From Amaranthus tricolor (Eukaryota; Streptophyta; Magnoliopsida; Caryophyllales; Amaranthaceae), in contig NC_080053.1 in assembly GCF_026212465.1 (NCBI RefSeq), forward strand, positions 16,660,903 to 16,724,902: DNA of 64,000 nt, read 5' to 3'. Each line of letters starts with the position of its first letter. Positions within the stretch are counted from its first letter, which is position 1. The notes beneath the pieces are model-generated. The model had not been told where the DNA came from. It searched no databases and was given only the letters and a program-made list of their open reading frames with translations. The position numbers and the translations under genes were made by a program. This document shows positions 47,687 to 59,460 of this stretch, piece after piece.

Positions 47687-49609
47687 CTCAATTTCGCGCA
47701 TAAAGTAGGTCAAACTTGGTTTGTTATGCACGAAACTTGGCACACAACACTACTTGGCATATATTATTGTGTTGAAATGGTTAGAATTGAAAATAATAGT
47801 CATATGCTAGAAATTAGGTGTTAAGTTGCGATTTTAAGGGTTTTTAAGCGTTTTTGTCAATTTCACGCGTAAAGTAGCTCAAACTTGGTTTTGATGCGAA
47901 ACCGGGGCTGATTAAGGCCTTGGTTATGCAAGGATTAATGTTGTGCATAAGCTTTGATTAATGACATAGACAAAAACTAAAAATGATCATGAAAAGAACA
48001 CGAAACAACCGCAAACACTTAAACAATTCTGATCTAGCAAACTGTCGAGCAGCCCTCCTTCAGCTCAGCTTCTAGGAGTCCACGGGGATTATTAGAATGG
48101 GCTTAGGACCTTTATAGCTAGATCCAAGTACCAACATTCCATTTCCACTTTAGCCTAGGTCCTGGATGCATAGGTTTGGTCTCCACGTTTCGTGCAAGGT
48201 GGTCTGATCGCTAGTTTGCTGCTGCGTCAATTTCACGCGTAAAGTAGGTCAAACTTGGTTTGTTACGCACAAAACTTGGCACACTAAACTATTTGGTATA
48301 TATTATTGTGTTGAATTGGATAGAATTGAAAATCATAGTTATATGCTAGAAATTACGTGTTAAGTTGCGATTTTAAGGGTTTTTAAGCGTTTTCGTCAAT
48401 TTCGTGTGTAAAGTAGTTCAAACTTGGTTTGTTATGCACAAAAATTGGCACACAACACTATTTGACATATATTATTGTGTTGAAATGGTTAGAATTGAAA
48501 ATAATAGTCATATGCTAGAAATTAGGTGTTAAGTTGCGATTTTAACGGTTTTTAAGCGTTTTTGTCAATTTCGCGCGTAAAGTAGCTCAAACTTTGTTTT
48601 GATGCGAAAACGGGGATGATTAAGGCCTTGGTTATGCAAGGATTAATGTTGTGCGTAAGATTTGATTAATGACACAGACAAAAACAAAAAATGATCATGA
48701 AAAGAACACGAAACAACCGCAAACACTTAAACAATTCTGATCTAGCAAACTGTCGAGCAGCCCTCCTTTAGCTCAGCTTCTAGGAGTCCACGGGGATTAT
48801 TAGAATGGGTTTAGGACCTTGATAGCTAGATCCAAGTACCAAGATTCCATTTCCACTTTAGCCTAGGTCCTGCATGCATAGGTTTGGTCTCCACGTATCG
48901 TGCAAGGTGGTTTGGTCGCTAGTTTGCTTCTGTGTCAATTTCGCGCGTAAAGTAGGTCAAACTTGGTTTGTTACGCACGAAACTTGGCACACTACACTAT
49001 TTGGTATATATTATTGTGTTGAATTGGATAGAATTGAAAATCATAGTTATATGCTAGAAATTACGTGTTATGTTGCGATTTTAAAGGTTTTTAAGCGTTT
49101 TTGTCAATTTCGCGTGTAAAGTTGCTCAAATTTGGTTTGTAATGCACGAAACTTGGCAGACAACACTATTTGGCATATATTATTGTGTTGAAATGGTTAG
49201 AATTGAAAATAATAGTCATATGCTAGAAATTAGATGTTAAGTTGCGATTTTAAGTGTTTTTAAGCGATTTTGTCAATTTCACGCGTAAAGTAGCTCAAAC
49301 TTGGTTTGTTATGCTCGAAACTTGGCACACAATACTATTTGGAATATATTATTGTGTTGAAATGGTTAGAATTAAAAATAATAGTCATATGCTAGAAATT
49401 AGGTGTTAAGTTTCGATTTTAAGGGTTTTTAAGCGTATTTGTCAATTTCGCGCGTAAAGTAGCTCAAACTTGGTTTGTTTTGCACGAAACTTGGCACAAA
49501 ACACTATTTGGTATATATTAATGTGTTGAAGTGGTTAGAATTGAAAATCGTAGTCATATGCTAGAAATTACGTGTTAAGTTGCCATTTTATACATTTTAA
49601 ACCGTTTTT
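47687..49609. repeat. 169-bp satellite-like tandem array in a CACTA intron
   Basis: Monomers marked by GTCAATTTCGCGCGTAAAGT begin at 47687, 47856, 48226, 48395, 48564, 48934, 49103, 49272 and 49441. The step is 169 bp except for two steps of 370. In those two (starting 47856 and 48564) the monomer breaks after about 37 bp, and about 330 bp of unrelated sequence replaces the rest. The result is a 708-bp higher-order duplication. The array fills the intron between 47648 and 49635, leaving donor and acceptor intact. Confidence 0.93.
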
Positions 49610-49966
49610 GACACTAACATCTTTTTTCTCTTAGTGCTTTCAACAACCTTCTTCTTCCGTTGACAGCGGCTACTACGCGCTGAAGTATACGGACGATATT
49701 ATAAAATCCGTGAAGCAGTTTGGAGTCAAAAATATAGATGCCGTAAGTATTTGTTACGTTCTTAATTAAATATATTATTGGTAAAATCTGATGTTTCTAC
49801 TTTTATTTTTATATTATATTATAGGTTTTAAACGACATTCCGAGGGAAACACGCACTTTGAGAAGCGGAGAGATGCGCGAATTAAAAGACAAGATTGTCG
49901 CGTATCTTACTAATATTTGTCCTTGATAAATTGTAATTAGTATAGATTATTTTTTATACTTTAATG

Positions 49967-49971
<5 letters not shown>

Positions 49972-50062
<91 letters not shown>
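49972..50062. repeat. (TA)n microsatellite downstream of the CACTA genes
   Basis: About 90 bp of TA dinucleotides shortly after the last stop codon (49926) and before the right subterminal repeats. Confidence 0.95.
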
Positions 50063-50064
<2 letters not shown>

Positions 50065-50219
50065 ACGTACATAATATTATATTATATATACGAGCGAGAG
50101 TTTATTATTACAAAGAGATTATTGTTGATTATCTGTGATTATCATTGGATTAATCACTGTTATTGCATTGTATTATTATTGGATTATTATAAGGATAATA
50201 CGGAAAAAGAAAAAAAAAT

Positions 50220-50450
50220 AGAAGTATTTGCTGTGGTCAGGGGCATAACCGCAACAAATAATGCCCCACTTATTTGCTGCGGTTTTGCCTCTGACCGCAG
50301 CAAATACCCCTCCTTATTTGCTGCGGTTTTGCCTCTGACCGCAGCAAATAATGCCCTTATTTGCTGCGGTTTTTAACCGCAGCATTTAAAGTAGGAAATT
50401 TACTGATATCACTATTGCTGGGGGGCCAAAACCGCAGCAAAAAATGGCTA
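50220..50450. repeat. CACTA right subterminal repeats
   Basis: Multiple TATTTGCTGCGGTTTTGCC and GACCGCAGCAAATA copies forming near-perfect inverted pairs about 30-40 bp apart, matching the motif at the left end. Confidence 0.9.
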
Positions 50451-50488
50451 AAAAACCATAGCAAACGAGCTTTTTTCCACTAGTGAAA

Positions 50489-50784
50489 GGGTCCTTAAAC
50501 ACTATTATCAGCCTTCGGCTTAGCCTTATACTCTTAATTTTCCTTTGAATCTTTATCATTAAGATCCAGATATTATGTTGATGATGAAGCTCGAAGAGAG
50601 AGAGAGAGAGAGAATGAAGATGGAGGCTAGAACATTGTAAAAGATGAAGATATGTTTGGAAACCCAAAATAACCTAGAACATTATGGTAGATCTAGGGTT
50701 TTAATTTGTTAGATAGGGTGGGTTGTGGGTTAGATGTGGGTAGGGTTTGTCTTTAAAAGGGAGGGTAGGTTTAGATTAGTTAAT
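50489..50784. other. Flank of the CACTA element with a (GA)n tract
   Basis: Contains GAGAGAGAGAGAGAGAGA near 50597. On the minus strand this would be a CT-rich leader-like sequence followed by a short open frame (50386-50667) without recognisable similarity. I cannot support a gene. Confidence 0.35.
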
Positions 50785-51051
50785 TTATCTAGTCTCTTGA
50801 GAGACCTTCTTTTTGAGAGACGTCTCTTACGGCCTGGCCCATTAAAACTTAATGCCTACTTATCGTATTTTTAATGTCTACTTACATTATTCTTAATGTC
50901 TACTTATCAAATCCTTAATACCTACTTACAATATCTTAAAGGTCTACTTAAATTACTTTTAATGTCTACTTACAATATTTCATTAAGAAAAATAATGGAT
51001 TGGCAATTAGAGATAGTTTCTCAAAGAGACCGTCGCTCACAAAAATTTGTG
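50785..51051. mobile_element. Minisatellite-cored inverted-repeat element B
   Basis: The left end has CTCTTGAGAGACCTTCTTTT and the reverse-complemented right end TTTTGTGAGCGACGGTCTCT, as in element A. The interior consists of units of about 22-24 bp around TTAATGTCTACTTACATTAT. Flanking TAGTTAA occurs at 50778-50784 and 51052-51058 and may be a target duplication. Confidence 0.7.
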
Positions 51052-51342
51052 TAGTTAACTATAATTAGGGGGTACGTGTGATTAGGGAGTTTAATTGTTT
51101 GGATAAATAAGGATAAATAAGGGTAATAAGGTAAAAAAAGACTTACCAAATAAGGAAATGGGATAAAAGGAGTGAAATGGACTAAAAAGAAAATGGGACA
51201 AAGTTATTGAAATGTAAAGAGTAGTTAATTTTATCTACTTTCCCCTATTAATTCCCAACAATTGGTATCAAAGCTATAGGTTTTAGGCATAAGTTTCGCA
51301 TATATCCAAAAATAAAAAATAAAACACAAAAGCCCTAAAAAC

Positions 51343-52600
51343 ATGGCTTATTCGTCTTCTACAAGTCAGACCTTCAACCAGAATATAATTCCCATGTTCA
51401 ATGGAGAGAATTATGATATTTGAAGTGTTAAATTGAAGACCATTTAAGAGTCAAAGATTTATGAGAAGTAGTAGAAAACAGTCCTAAGGCCGAAGCCACA
51501 TTTTCTCAGGTTTTTGGTGGAACACCACCAAGACAGGCTACTTCGTCCAAGAAGGAGATCATCAAAGACCAGAGTGCGTTAAATATTCTTCAGAAAACTG
51601 TGATGGTACCATTTTTCCAAGAATAGTTACTACAACTTCATCAAAAGAAGCATGGGATAATTTGATGAAAGAGTTTCAAGCTTGAGTAGAGATTTTGGAA
51701 ATTTGAGTATGGAGTTTAAAGAAAACATCAATGATTACTACACAAGAGTTACAAATGTAGCCGATCAAATGAAGATGTATGGAGATGAGATAAATGAAAA
51801 AGACATTGTCAATAAGATTCTTAGTACAGTGACAAAAGCATATAATAGTACAACAGGTGTGATACAAAGTAGGAAAGACTTATCAACTGTAATAGTATTA
51901 GCGGTGGTATGCATGATAAAAGCACAAGAAGAAAGAGTGAATATAAGATCTAAGACAAGTCTGGAAGGAGCATTTTAGATTAGACACAAAAACAAGCATG
52001 ATAAGAAGCAGGAAGTCAGAAAGAATTCAATGTCTAAAATTACTAAAAGAGGAAATGCAACAGAGAAGAAAGGAAAGTTTCCTCCATGTAAAATTTGCAA
52101 GCAAACGAATCACTTAGAGAGTGATTGTAGATAGAAAGGAAAGCCTCAGTGCAACCATTGCAAGTGGTTTGGACATGTAGAGAAAGATTGCAAAAGAAAG
52201 TAAAATCAAGCACAAGCACAAGTTTTAAAAGAAATAGGTCACTTGTTCAGCGTGCAAGAATGTAGACAAGAATCAAATGAATGGTCAATCAATAGTGGAT
52301 GCAGTAACTACATGACCAAAGATATATTTGGATTTATCCAACTTAATACTTCAGTAAAGACTATCTTTAGATTATGGAATAGAGCAGTTGTTTAATCAAG
52401 TGGAAAAGGTATCATTGTAATAGATACTCAGAAAGGAGTAAAGCACATCAAGGAAGCCTTCCATGTACCAATCTTGAGCAAGAAATTGATCGGTGTACCA
52501 CAATTGATAAGAAATGGGTACATTATTCATTTTGAAGATGATACATGTAGTATTTTAGATCCATCTCGGATAGAATTAGCAAGTATCATATTAATGATAA
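51343..52600 (+). pseudogene. Copia gag and protease relic
   Basis: It starts MAYSSSTSQTFNQNIIPMFN and is stopped by TGA in NYDI*. The same family continues with ENINDYYTRVTNVADQMKMY (51682-51978). Two CCHC knuckles follow from 52087: CKICKQTNHLESDC and CNHCKWFGHVEKDC. The protease motif is WSINSGCSNYMTKD, where the catalytic Asp of D-S-G is Asn (52291-52293). Stops and frameshifts occur throughout. Confidence 0.85.
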
Positions 52601-52732
52601 GAGCTTCGTGTTGAATTGGTCTTATGTAACCATCACGCTCATAGAGCTAAAGCAAATGAAACATATTGGCTATGGCATAAGAGATTGGGGTATAGCAATT
52701 CTAAAGCACTTTATCAACTTTCATAGTAGAAT

Positions 52733-53570
52733 TTGGTGAAAGGTCTTCCGAAATCACATGCAGTTGATGAGATTGAAGAGTCATACCACGTAGCAATCAT
52801 TGAACCCACAAAATTTCATGAAGCAGTTAAGTATTCTGAGTGGAAAGCTTCAATAAAAGAAGAAGTTCTAATGATTGAGAAGAATGAGAAGTGGGAGCTA
52901 GCTGAGAAGCCAGCCATAAGAAAGCCATTGGAGTTAAGTGGATCTACAAGATCGAGTCTAATCCAAATGGTTCTGTTACGAAGTATATAGCATGACTTGT
53001 TGTTAAAGGCTCTCAACAATTCGACATAGATTACAATGAGACATTTGCACTAGTCTCAAGGCATGACACAATCTGAGCAAGCTTAACTCTAGCTGCCCCA
53101 AAGGGATGAAAGGAACATCAAATGGGTGTCAAGTCAACATTGCTTAATGGACATATAGAAGAAGAGATCTATCTTCAGCATCCTCGGGCATTGAAGCAAA
53201 GGGAAAAGTGACAAAGTATTGAAGCTAAAAAAAGCATTATATGGTCTCAAACAGGCTTCGAGGGCTTGGTACAACATAATTGATGATTACTTCACTCAAT
53301 AAGGATTTGAGAAAAGTCTTAGTGAGGATACCTTATATGTGAAGATGCACAAGAACTGACATGTACTAATTCTTTCCTTATATGTGGATGATCTAATTAG
53401 CACAGACAATAATAAGGAATTGATTTTCGATTTCAAGAAGAAAATGATGCAAGAATTTGAAATGTCAAATCTTGAATCTCCTAATTATTTTATCGAAATC
53501 AAAGTTCATAAGGAATCTTCATTTGCCAGAAGAAATACACAAAATGCTTACGAAAGAAGTTCAGGCTAGA
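52733..53570 (+). pseudogene. Copia reverse transcriptase relic
   Basis: The RT entry block reads EPTKFHEAVKYSEWKASIKE and EEVLMIEKNEKWEL. After frame changes come fragments equivalent to QFDIDYNETFA, the palm LSLYVDDLI (YVDD at 53381-53392) and FKKKMMQEFEMSNLESPNYF. No continuous frame exists. Confidence 0.85.
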
Positions 53571-53790
53571 GAATTGTAATTCCGTCCCAACTCCACTTTA
53601 AGAAAATGAAAGTTGTGGAAAAATAATGGACAAGAGAAAGCATATCATAGAAGCTAAAAAAGTATGATAGGTAGCTTACTTTATATTACTGCAACAAGGC
53701 CCAACATAATGTTTGCAATAAGTTACTTGTCAAGATTATGCAAAGTCCTAGTTAACTTAATCTAGGAGCAGCAAAGGTACATTAGGCTAT

Positions 53791-55443
53791 TGATGTGCTT
53801 ATTTTAAATCACATATACAAATACATTGTAGTGTCAAGCCTTGTAGTTTTAGATTAATAATATGCACTTTATGTGTAATTTTACCTTGATCTTGTCTTCG
53901 AGTTGTTTTAAGGTCATTTTAGGTGTTTACGGAAATTTCAAGGTCATTACGATGTGTTTGAGGCTTAGACACTCTTATTAAGGGTTGGATGCGCATATCG
54001 GAGCTTAGGCATGCATTCTAAGTCATTCCTAAAGGCCTCACAAAGTTGGGAGCTTTTTGATACTTCAAAGATAAATTTTGATAAGGAAATGAAAGCATTT
54101 GACCGAATTCATCACCAATTCGGTTGAATAGGACTATACTTGGGCGAATAAAGCCTTCATTCGGTCGAATGGAGGTGTTTCTCTTCATTAAAGGATTGGA
54201 CATACTCTGGAATGGGCGAATCTCCCTCCATTCGATCGAATGGAGGGCCATTCGGGCGAATGACAAAGTAGTTCTGTTGAATGGGTGCTAGAACTCCAAG
54301 TGCTTGGCTCCAAACTTGCTGATAACCCCGAATGAACTTCTATTCAGTCGAATGGACCTCTTTTGGTCGAATGAGTGTTCCATTTGGCCTAATGGGCCTG
54401 CTACTGCGTGCGACTTCTTCGCAAGCTTATTTCATGGGATATCTTTTAGGGTTTTCTTCCCTTATATTTTTAGGCTATAAATACCCCTTTTGTTGTAATA
54501 AAAACTATGCCTACTTTAAGAGCCCCTGTGCCTCATCTTAGAACATCATTTATTGCTTACTTTCTTTCATTTATGCCCAAGTTTAGATTTAAGGCTTTAC
54601 ATCTATTCGTTTCCTTTACATTTCAAGTTCTTTCTTTCTTCAAGAATTTAGTTTCAAGTATTGTATTTTGAATTCAAGCTTTCTTTTCATTCAAGCACTT
54701 TGGTTTATAAAAGAATTCATTTCTTCATCCTTTTATGTCATTTAATGCTTTCATTTATAACTTTTGTTGATTTCATTGCTCATGTATTATTCTTGCTTCA
54801 TTTATTGCTTTGATAGAGTAGTTGTTTATTTGATTCCTTTATTGGTTTCTCTATTGTTCTCTAGTTCATTTACATTCAAGTTCTTCATGCTTTCAATCCT
54901 GTCTTTGTTTATTATTCTTCCTCTAGTTGTTATTAGCATGTGGGAGTAGTTCTTTTAAGGGTTTGATTAGTCAAACCCCGGGATTGGTCTTGTTCTTCAT
55001 TGTGTAGGGTTAGATTTTGAGATTGATGATGATTACTTAATTGATATTCGACACGAATCTTTTCCTGCCATTCCTCAGGAGACATGGGGCGATTACAGGT
55101 CGTTCGTGCGCTTGTGGGGTCACCAACTTCCTCTTGTTTATTGACCTTGACCTAGCTTATCTCTTGGTTTTATTGACCTTCCTAAGGTGGACCTAATCTA
55201 TCCCATTTGTTTTTCATTGCTTATTATCGTTTTCATTCTTGCCTTGTTATTATTATTATTAGTCTAGATCAACAACCTATATTCCATATAACCTTCCTAC
55301 ACTAAATCTTGAATCTTGCATCCCTTATCCTTGAGGTTTGATCCCCAACTTACCATTACACTAGTTGTAATAGTATTATGATTTTTACAAGTATTATTTG
55401 TGTAATTAGCCTTTTAGTAAACAACACTAAAATCCAGTTACCA
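53791..55443. mobile_element. Solo LTR 3 (1653 bp) inside the copia element
   Basis: It starts TGATGTGCTT and ends ATCCAGTTACCA, with the exact 5-bp duplication GCTAT at 53786-53790 and 55444-55448. Removing it rejoins copia sequence between RT and RNase H. It has a TATA box (CTATAAATACC near 54474), an AATAAA-like signal (GTAATAAAAAC near 54497) and many TTCGGTCGAATGG-like repeats at 54100-54380. No internal domain or second LTR is present. Confidence 0.85.
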
Positions 55444-55448
55444 GCTAT

Positions 55449-55938
55449 GGTGTTCAATTTGAAGCCATGACTACTAGTCTAAGAGTAGTTGGTTCCACAG
55501 ACAGTGACTGGACAAGGTCTCTCGATGATATTAAAAGCTACTTTGGTTACACTTTTACACTAGGAAATGGAGAATTTCCTTGGTCATCTTAGAACTAAGG
55601 TACTATAGCCCAATCTACATGAGAAGAAAAATACACTGCAGCTTGTGAAGCTTTAAATCAAGCAGTATGGCTTAGGAAGACTAAAGCTTATATTGGCGAA
55701 GTTCAAGAAGGAACTACCGTCATTCATTGTGATACTGATTTTGCGATAGAAATTTCTAAGAATCATATCTTTTGTTGAAAGATAAAGCATATCAAGGTCA
55801 AGTATCATTTTCTTAGAGACGCTTACAATAATTGTGAAGTCAAGTTGTTGAGATTGATAGAGAAGATCAGTTAGCAGACATTTTCACTAAATCTCTTTCA
55901 AAGGGCAGATTTAAGAAACTCAGAGGCTTACTTGGAAT
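55449..55938 (+). pseudogene. Copia RNase H relic
   Basis: It contains TDSDWTRSLDDIKSYFGYTF, EEKYTAACEALNQAVWLRKT, VIHCDTDFAIEISKN and IKHIKVKYHFLRDAYNN in order, the copia RNase H pattern, with intervening stops. It ends at GLLGI, where the TAGACCTG terminus begins. Confidence 0.85.
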
Positions 55939-56431
55939 TAGACCTGATCAAACACCGGGCCGGGACGGGTGGAAAAAACCAGCCCATTGATGCGGGCCGG
56001 GCCGAAGTGCAAGCCTAAAAGTTCATGCCCAAACCCGTAATATGCGGGCTTTTTTGCGGGCCTATGTTATATATTATTTATATATAATTAAAAACACAAA
56101 TTACAAATAATTGAAATAAACAAATACAACTGTTACATATTATACATAATTTAAAATACAAATTACAAGTAATTGAAATAAACAAATACAGTTGTTACAT
56201 ATTATACATAATGTAAAACAAATTCAAAATGCAAATCATGAACAAGCTAGTAAACAAATGAGTAAACCAATGAAATAATGAATAGATCCTCAACCTATGA
56301 TTTGACAATCGTCATCTTCACGATCTACCTTTTCTTCCTCCTCTTCAGCATTAAAAATGGTAGACCGACCTTGATGCAATATGGAAAAAAAGTGTTAGCA
56401 TATGAAATAATCAAAATATGTAACTAATTAA

Positions 56432-58380
56432 TTATACATTAAAGCAAAATAATAACTTACCTAAACATAAACCCTTTGCACGTAGCCAATCTTCATAACA
56501 AGCAAGAGATTCAATCGTCATTAATGTTAGAGAAGCCCTCCAAGGATTAATCAATTTTTTACCCATACTAAAAGCCGACTCGGAGGGAACGAATAATTTA
56601 GGAATAGCTAGGATGTCACGAGCTAATGCGGCAAGTTGTGGATGTCTAGGTGCTCCATTATTTTTCCACCAACATAACACATCAAGAGGACTATTTTTCC
56701 TCAAAATAAAGATCAAGTTGTGATTTTTCCACCACACTTTGTTCTTTTCTAGTCATCCAACTGCTATAATTAGCCATCCTATCACTACCAATAGGAACAT
56801 ACATATTTGTCTACTAACCATCCACATCCCTATACTCCTTTAGCAAGTCACACAAAATGGCTCTCACTTCCGCCACTTTCTCCTTAGCTATCATTTCTCC
56901 ATAAAGAACGGTGTAATAATACTCAACAAATTTAAGCGTATAACAAGGGTCCAAAACACAAGCACAGGACAATAACATATTATAGTCCGACCAGTACTTG
57001 TCAAATTTCTTTTGCATTTCTTTTACCATATTAATCAAGAATGAATGAGGACCATTTGCAGTTTCAAGTAGCATGCATTGAATATCCCAAACCCCCTTGA
57101 AATAAACATTTGTAGTTGGTGTTGTAGAGGCAGAGAATTCATTAGTGATATTGTAAAAAACCTTTAAAATGTCACGAATCACCAACACTTTGTGCCACTC
57201 ATCATCATCATCAAGTAAATACATTTTTATTTCAATATCCTTTTCCACCACATGATCAATGGCCGCCCTAAAATAAAGAGCATGATCAAGCATCAAATAA
57301 GTTGAGTTCCACCTAACACAACAATCACCACAGATTCTTTTCTTACCATCTTAATGATAAGTTTGTTGAGCAATCTGGTAGAACTTCTTTCTCTTAGGTA
57401 CCGAATGCCTAAAATGTTTGCCAATTGATCTAATCTTTTCCACAACATCATCAATAAGTCTAAGACCGGCTTGTACAATCAAATTTATGATGTGACAACA
57501 ACAGCGAATTTGGAAAAAGTCACCAGAGAACAAAAGTCCTTTACCTTTCCTCACAAGTTGTCTCTTTATTTGACTCACCATTGTATTATTATAGGTCGCA
57601 TTATCTAATGTAAAAGAACCTAATTTACCATCTATTTTCCATTTGGACAAACAAAGACAAACATCCTCCTCTATAGTAATACCATCAAATAGAGGTGTTA
57701 AAGCTCCAAATCTAATGATTCTTTTTTTGCAACTTCCAATTCCTATAAATCTAATGAGCAGTTATACAAATGTATTCATCTTGTGTATGATCATTTCTCC
57801 AATTATCAGAAGTAAAACAAATCCTTCCTTATGCATTTTGCATGTCTAACTCCACAATTTTTCTTTCCTCATCATAGTGCTTCAATGCATCCCTTCTAAG
57901 TGTGTGTCTACTCAAAACTTTATAGCTAGGACAAGCAACAGCAAGCATGTTTTTAAAGCCAGGCTCTTCCCCAGTTGAAAATGAATGAGCACCAGCAACT
58001 ACATACATACAAATAGCTTTCCTAAGTTCTTTAGGATCTAGTTTAGGATTTTTTTAAGGACATGGATTGTCCTTGAGAAGTGGTTTCAGTCCCTATCATG
58101 AAGATTTTTATCGACCTATGATTTTTAGCAACACACTTTTCAAGATATCTTTTTAAATGAGAGGTTCCATTTCGAGATTTTGCTGTAAAAACTTGCTTAC
58201 ACTGATTGCAATTTGCTTTTGTTTCGCTTTTTTCATCTGATTCAATCCTCTTCATCTCATTTCAAACAATTGATCGACGATTCTGTATGTCCCCTTCATC
58301 TTCTTCTTCGTCATCATGTACATCATCAAGAATTTCAAGATCTTCCACTGGACGCTTAGATTCCCATGTATATATATGAC
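56432..58380 (-). pseudogene. hAT transposase relic 2
   Basis: From the 5' side: WESKRPVEDLEILDDVHDDE, an in-frame TGA at 58262, and a BED finger (CNQCKQVFTAKSRNGTSHLK, 58043-58255). Then come AICMYVVAGAHSFSTGEEPG, FTSDNW, FTLDNATYNNT, IRCCCHIINLIVQAG, CVRWNSTYLML and FYNITNEFSAS. It ends with LCWWKNNGAPRHPQLAALAR and PSESAFSMGKKLINPWRASL. The three acidic residues expected in hAT catalysis (in TSDNW, TLDNA and SESAFS) are all visible, unlike in the other hAT here. Many stops and shifts break the frame. Confidence 0.9.
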
Positions 58381-58827
58381 GAAATAAGTACTTAGTTAGT
58401 TGTATATCTTTCCAACATAAAAATTGTGAAGATAATTTTAACGTCATTTTTATCTAACGTTACAATTATAATAAACAAAATAACTTTTATAAAGCGTGTA
58501 TCTTACAAGTCTTTCAAAATAAGTATTAATTCCCCTATTTTTCTTGCACTTAAATGAACCTGACATACCAACTATTTTTTGAAAATCGTACATCTAATTT
58601 CTCTAATGATTTTTTTTAGACATTTTAATGATTTTTTTTTATGTTGAATTAGTCGATTGGATATTCTAATGTTTTATGGTAACCCGTTGGGTCAATCCGA
58701 ACCTACCCGAAACCCAGAGTGATCCGACCTGAAACTGACCTGATCCGAAACTGACCCGACCCGAAAATGACCCGACCGAAATTAATCCGACCCAAAACCC
58801 GACCGACCGACCGTTTTCCCAGGTCTA
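58378..58827 (+). repeat. Right half of the non-autonomous hAT-like element
   Basis: Nearly identical to 27469-27917, including the CCCGAC-rich end and the terminus TTTTCCCAGGTCTA. Its inner edge abuts the 5' side of the hAT transposase relic. Confidence 0.9.
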
Positions 58828-59289
58828 CTCCTAACCATCTTCTTCTTCTTCATTTGTTTCTTCACAAACACCATTGAAGGTCTTGTTCTTAAATGATACG
58901 AGTAAACTCAAGATTATAAATTGTAAGTTCTCTTTCTATTATTGAATTAAACTAAATGAAAATCAAAACCCTCCTTTCATCCATCATTTTCGAGTTCTAT
59001 TACTGGGGTTTGGGGATTTTGAGTTCATCTTCTCCAAATTAAGTTTTAGTTAGTATTAAGTGCTTGTTGGGTAATAGAAATCAAGTATACATAAATGTTA
59101 ACTTTATTTTACATAAATTGGGTAATCAGTTCAAGTATTGAAGTTGGATTCAATTGGGTTCTCTTTGAGTTCTAATTCATGTGGTAGTATTTGATTAGTG
59201 ATTACAATTTGCGGTTTTGATTCATCTTCAAAGTTTAAAAGCAAAGTTCATTTATAGTTCTTGAAAAAGAAAATCTTATTTTGTCCTCT

Positions 59290-59460
59290 CTGTTCTTGGC
59301 TGTTTTGGAGCCTCTTCTGGCCATTTGTACAGCTCCGAGTCGCGATCGTGTGGGCACTTGAATCGCCCCAAAATGAGTTCGTATGAGAGAGTTATGTCCA
59401 AAATACTAACAGACTGTCATGAAAATTAAAAATAGTCGATTATGAGATTAATTTTTTAAA
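59290..59460. repeat. Fragment related to the internal repeat of the LARD LTR
   Basis: It contains TCGCGATCGTGTGGGCACTT, GAATCGCCCCAAAATGAGTT and GAGAGAGTTATGTCCAAAAT. These match the reverse complement of LARD LTR sequence around 1860-1950 and 8640-8730 with scattered changes. It is probably part of a related, decayed LTR. Confidence 0.65.

Larger units (their letters stand above)
51262..55938 (+). mobile_element. Decayed Ty1/copia retrotransposon, interrupted by a solo LTR and ended by a hAT element
   Basis: The primer-binding site TTGGTATCAAAGCTA follows the LTR end ...CCCAACA (51260). Then come gag, zinc knuckles, protease, RT and RNase H on the + strand, all with many stops. The integrase region is largely missing between about 52600 and 52733. 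RT and RNase H are separated by solo LTR 3. The RNase H tail runs into the TAGACCTG terminus at 55939, and the 3' LTR is absent. The 5' LTR boundary is not defined. Confidence 0.85.
55939..58827 (-). mobile_element. Second hAT element, degenerate; right boundary uncertain
   Basis: The left edge TAGACCTGATCAAACACCGG lies at the 3' side of a minus-strand transposase relic and is followed by GGGCCGGG-type subterminal repeats. At the other side, CAGGTCTA at 58820-58827 could be its terminus. The sequence before it (58378-58827) equals the right half of the element at 26971-27917. The flanking octamers CTTGGAAT and CTCCTAAC do not match, so either the ends belong to different insertions or a rearrangement has occurred. 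Confidence 0.55.

Noticed and set aside
47687..49609. Possible CRISPR-like array because of regular spacing
   Set aside because: Units are contiguous 169-bp monomers without unique spacers, in a plant transposon intron; this is a tandem satellite-like repeat.
50386..50667. Gene with a (CT)n leader on the minus strand next to the CACTA element
   Set aside because: The short frame has no similarity I recognise, and most of it is the CACTA end or the microsatellite.
55939..58827. Clean hAT element with matching target duplication
   Set aside because: CTTGGAAT and CTCCTAAC flanks do not match, so the two ends cannot be claimed as one undisturbed insertion.
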